A stretch of DNA of 64,000 nucleotides from CBDFLD01 sp965249005 (GTDB lineage: Bacteria; Acidobacteriota; UBA6911). A model generated the notes under the pieces. It had not been told where the DNA came from. It worked only from the letters and a program-made list of their open reading frames with translations, and searched no databases. Positions 62,386 through 64,000 of the stretch are shown here, piece by piece. The DNA lies in NCBI GenBank assembly GCA_965249005.1, contig CBDFLD010000021.1:496001-560000 (forward strand), read 5' to 3'. The position numbers and the translations under genes were made by a program. Position 1 is the first letter of the stretch, and every line of letters begins with the position of its first letter.

Positions 62386-64000
62386 ATGATTCATCGAATG
62401 ACCGTTTCCGTTGTGGCCATAATGTGTTTCTTTCTGTGTCTCATGAATTTGCAGACAAACGAGAGCTTCGGCCAGAGTGATGCCGAGCAGTCGCCGCTGC
62501 AATCACTGAAACAATCAGATGATCCTCCCGTGATCCCCGTCGGGTTGGATGCCTACTGGATGTGGGATCGGCTTCCTTATCAGCGGATCGGTGTCCGCGC
62601 GTACATGCGTAGCACCTACGACAGGCGGGGCGCAAACCGCACGGCCGATGCCAGCCACTTTCTCTATCAGGAGCGAGACGACTTCAACGCGACCTTGGAC
62701 GTGAAAGGGCCGGGAATCCTCTACTTCAAGCGGACCAACCACTGGCATGGTAGTCCCTGGCACTACGAAACGGACGGGAACGATTTCATTGTGAGCGAAA
62801 CAGCCACAGCAGATCCAGTGGACGCCAAGAAGAAACTGACGCGAACGACCTACCTCCCGGAGACCGTTTTCCCAAATCCCCTGACGTGGACCTGGAGCAC
62901 GACCCATGGTGCGAACTTGATGTGGGTCCCGCTCCCGTTCGAGGAGTCTTTTCGAATTGCCTACAGCCGTACCTTCTACGGGACCGGCTACTACATCTAT
63001 CATCTGTTTCCCCGCGGAATTGATTACCTCTCTCGCCCGATCGAGTCCTGGGACCGAAAGCCACCGGACGCGGAAGTGCTGTTGCTGCTGCGTCGCGCCG
63101 GGACCGACGTTGCGCCGCAGGGTACCGGTGTCGAGAAGCTAACCGGTTCGTTGTCGTTGAAGCCATATGGTTGGGGGCGCCTGGGCCCACGGCAGGGAAT
63201 CATCCCCGCCCGGCAGGCCGAGCTCGGCGGCGGGCCGGCCACGATCCGGGCAATCAAATTTACGGTTCCTCGCGAGCAAGCCTTTGATTTCGGCAAGGCC
63301 CGGCTACGCATCACCTGGGACGATCGCTGGCATCCGTCCATTGATGCTCCGGTCGATCTTTTCTTTGGTACCGGGCAGATATACAACGACAACGACCGCG
63401 AGTTTTTGGTCAAGGGTTTTCCGCTGAACATCCGTTACGACAGCCAAGACGTCCATCTGGCTTGCTACTGGCCCATGCCGTACTTTCGCAACGCGCGCAT
63501 CGAGATCCAGGAGCGGCAGGGCAAGCCGCTCAAGGATATCCGCTGGGAGATCCGAACGGTTCCCTTTACCGATCCCGTCAACCACGTAGGTTACTTCCAT
63601 GCCACTTTCAGTGATCAGCCCAGCCCGGTGCTGGGCCGTGACATCACGTTCCTGGATACGGAGCAGACCGAGGGAGGGGGAGTTTGGAGTGGCCACTTTG
63701 TCGGCATGAGTTGGGTCTTCACCCGCAAGGGATCCGTTTCGACCCTCGAAGGGGATCCTCGTTTTTTCTTCGATGACAGCCAGACGCCCCAGGGCTGGGG
63801 CACCGGTACGGAGGAATGGGGCGGCGGGGGTGACTACTGGGGCGGACGGAACATGACCATACCGTTTGCCGGGCACCCGGTGGGCAAACGCGATCGGGAT
63901 GCGGGAAACGAAATGGACGGGGTCAACTCCGCCTACCGGTTTTTGATTGCCGATATTTTTCCGTTCGGGCGGCGGGCTGTGATCAACCTCGAGCACGGCG
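62386..64000 (+). CDS. exported DUF2961 protein, 3' end beyond the window
   Basis: ATG at 62386 follows GGGAGGAGG and starts a signal peptide (HRMTVSVVAIMCFFLCLMN region). The open frame runs to the end of the window (538 codons). The DUF2961 pattern is clear: YFHATFSDQPSP, FTRKGSVSTLEGDPRFFFDD, GWGTGTEEWGGGGDYWGG. The family is linked to glycoside hydrolysis (difructose-anhydride-type and arabinofuranosidase-like members). It has no neighbour on the 3' side that can be seen. Confidence 0.85.
   Translation, partial: MIHRMTVSVVAIMCFFLCLMNLQTNESFGQSDAEQSPLQSLKQSDDPPVIPVGLDAYWMWDRLPYQRIGVRAYMRSTYDRRGANRTADASHFLYQERDDFNATLDVKGPGILYFKRTNHWHGSPWHYETDGNDFIVSETATADPVDAKKKLTRTTYLPETVFPNPLTWTWSTTHGANLMWVPLPFEESFRIAYSRTFYGTGYYIYHLFPRGIDYLSRPIESWDRKPPDAEVLLLLRRAGTDVAPQGTGVEKLTGSLSLKPYGWGRLGPRQGIIPARQAELGGGPATIRAIKFTVPREQAFDFGKARLRITWDDRWHPSIDAPVDLFFGTGQIYNDNDREFLVKGFPLNIRYDSQDVHLACYWPMPYFRNARIEIQERQGKPLKDIRWEIRTVPFTDPVNHVGYFHATFSDQPSPVLGRDITFLDTEQTEGGGVWSGHFVGMSWVFTRKGSVSTLEGDPRFFFDDSQTPQGWGTGTEEWGGGGDYWGGRNMTIPFAGHPVGKRDRDAGNEMDGVNSAYRFLIADIFPFGRRAVINLEHG

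Overview
The window looks like a chromosomal segment of an acidobacterium, probably from an environmental or metagenome assembly. Evidence for Acidobacteriota: an exported von Willebrand-type protein of the kind common in that phylum (34.8-37.0 kb), a TIGR02999-like ECF sigma factor beside a protein with a kinase-type N-terminus (13.3-14.6 kb), a membrane GAF/serine-threonine kinase (7.5-10.1 kb), and many exported hydrolases, DUF1501/DUF1553, DUF1080 and DUF2961 proteins, c-type cytochromes and a PQQ dehydrogenase. The assignment rests on gene content only.

Layout. 0-10 kb: amidohydrolase end, lytic-transglycosylase-like protein, CehA-like metallohydrolase, two exported esterases and the kinase. 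10-12.6 kb: a hypothetical gene, and an IS200/IS605 element whose right end supplies the C-terminus of a subtilisin-like protease. 13-15.6 kb: sigma factor pair and a frameshifted 2-hydroxyacid dehydrogenase. 15.6-22.3 kb is accessory DNA: inverted repeats, small zinc-ribbon genes, an HNH nuclease, a Fic protein with an AbiEi-like N-terminus, a duplicated HNH fragment, an IS1380-type transposase and the 3' part of a tRNA-Arg(CCG)-like sequence. 22.3-31.7 kb: FG-GAP protein, Rieske/cytochrome b respiratory complex with a fused dihaem c tail, malic enzyme, SDR, frameshifted creD, rmuC. 31.9-33.9 kb: a group II intron. 33.9-51.8 kb: exported enzymes, a sugar-acid cluster (two class V aminotransferases, a galactonate-dehydratase-like enzyme, a GguC/FAH-like protein), a DUF1549/DUF1553-DUF1501 pair, and a cytosolic reductive-dehalogenase-like protein. 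52-64 kb: second CehA-like protein, MBOAT/SGNH acylation pair, pyruvate-dehydrogenase-type E1 alpha/beta, exported sugar isomerase-like protein, dihaem cytochrome c with a PQQ alcohol dehydrogenase, and a DUF2961 protein running off the end.

The most striking non-coding signal is a family of about 15 REP-like palindromes between 28.4 and 44.7 kb. Each has 9-nt arms around a 3-nt loop, usually with GTAG at the foot. Arm sequences differ between copies but change together, so pairing is kept. At least three copies supply the TAG stop codon of a gene, one encodes the last residues of an enzyme, and the group II intron sits three bases from the foot of another. A second repeat family (core ACGTTTACCGGGTTTT) forms a large hairpin between convergent genes at 50.4 kb. 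No RAYT (TnpA-REP) transposase is in the window.

Four genes (2-hydroxyacid dehydrogenase, creD, a small antitoxin, the von Willebrand protein) each appear broken by a single-base shift. These may be real pseudogenes or assembly indels; read data would decide.
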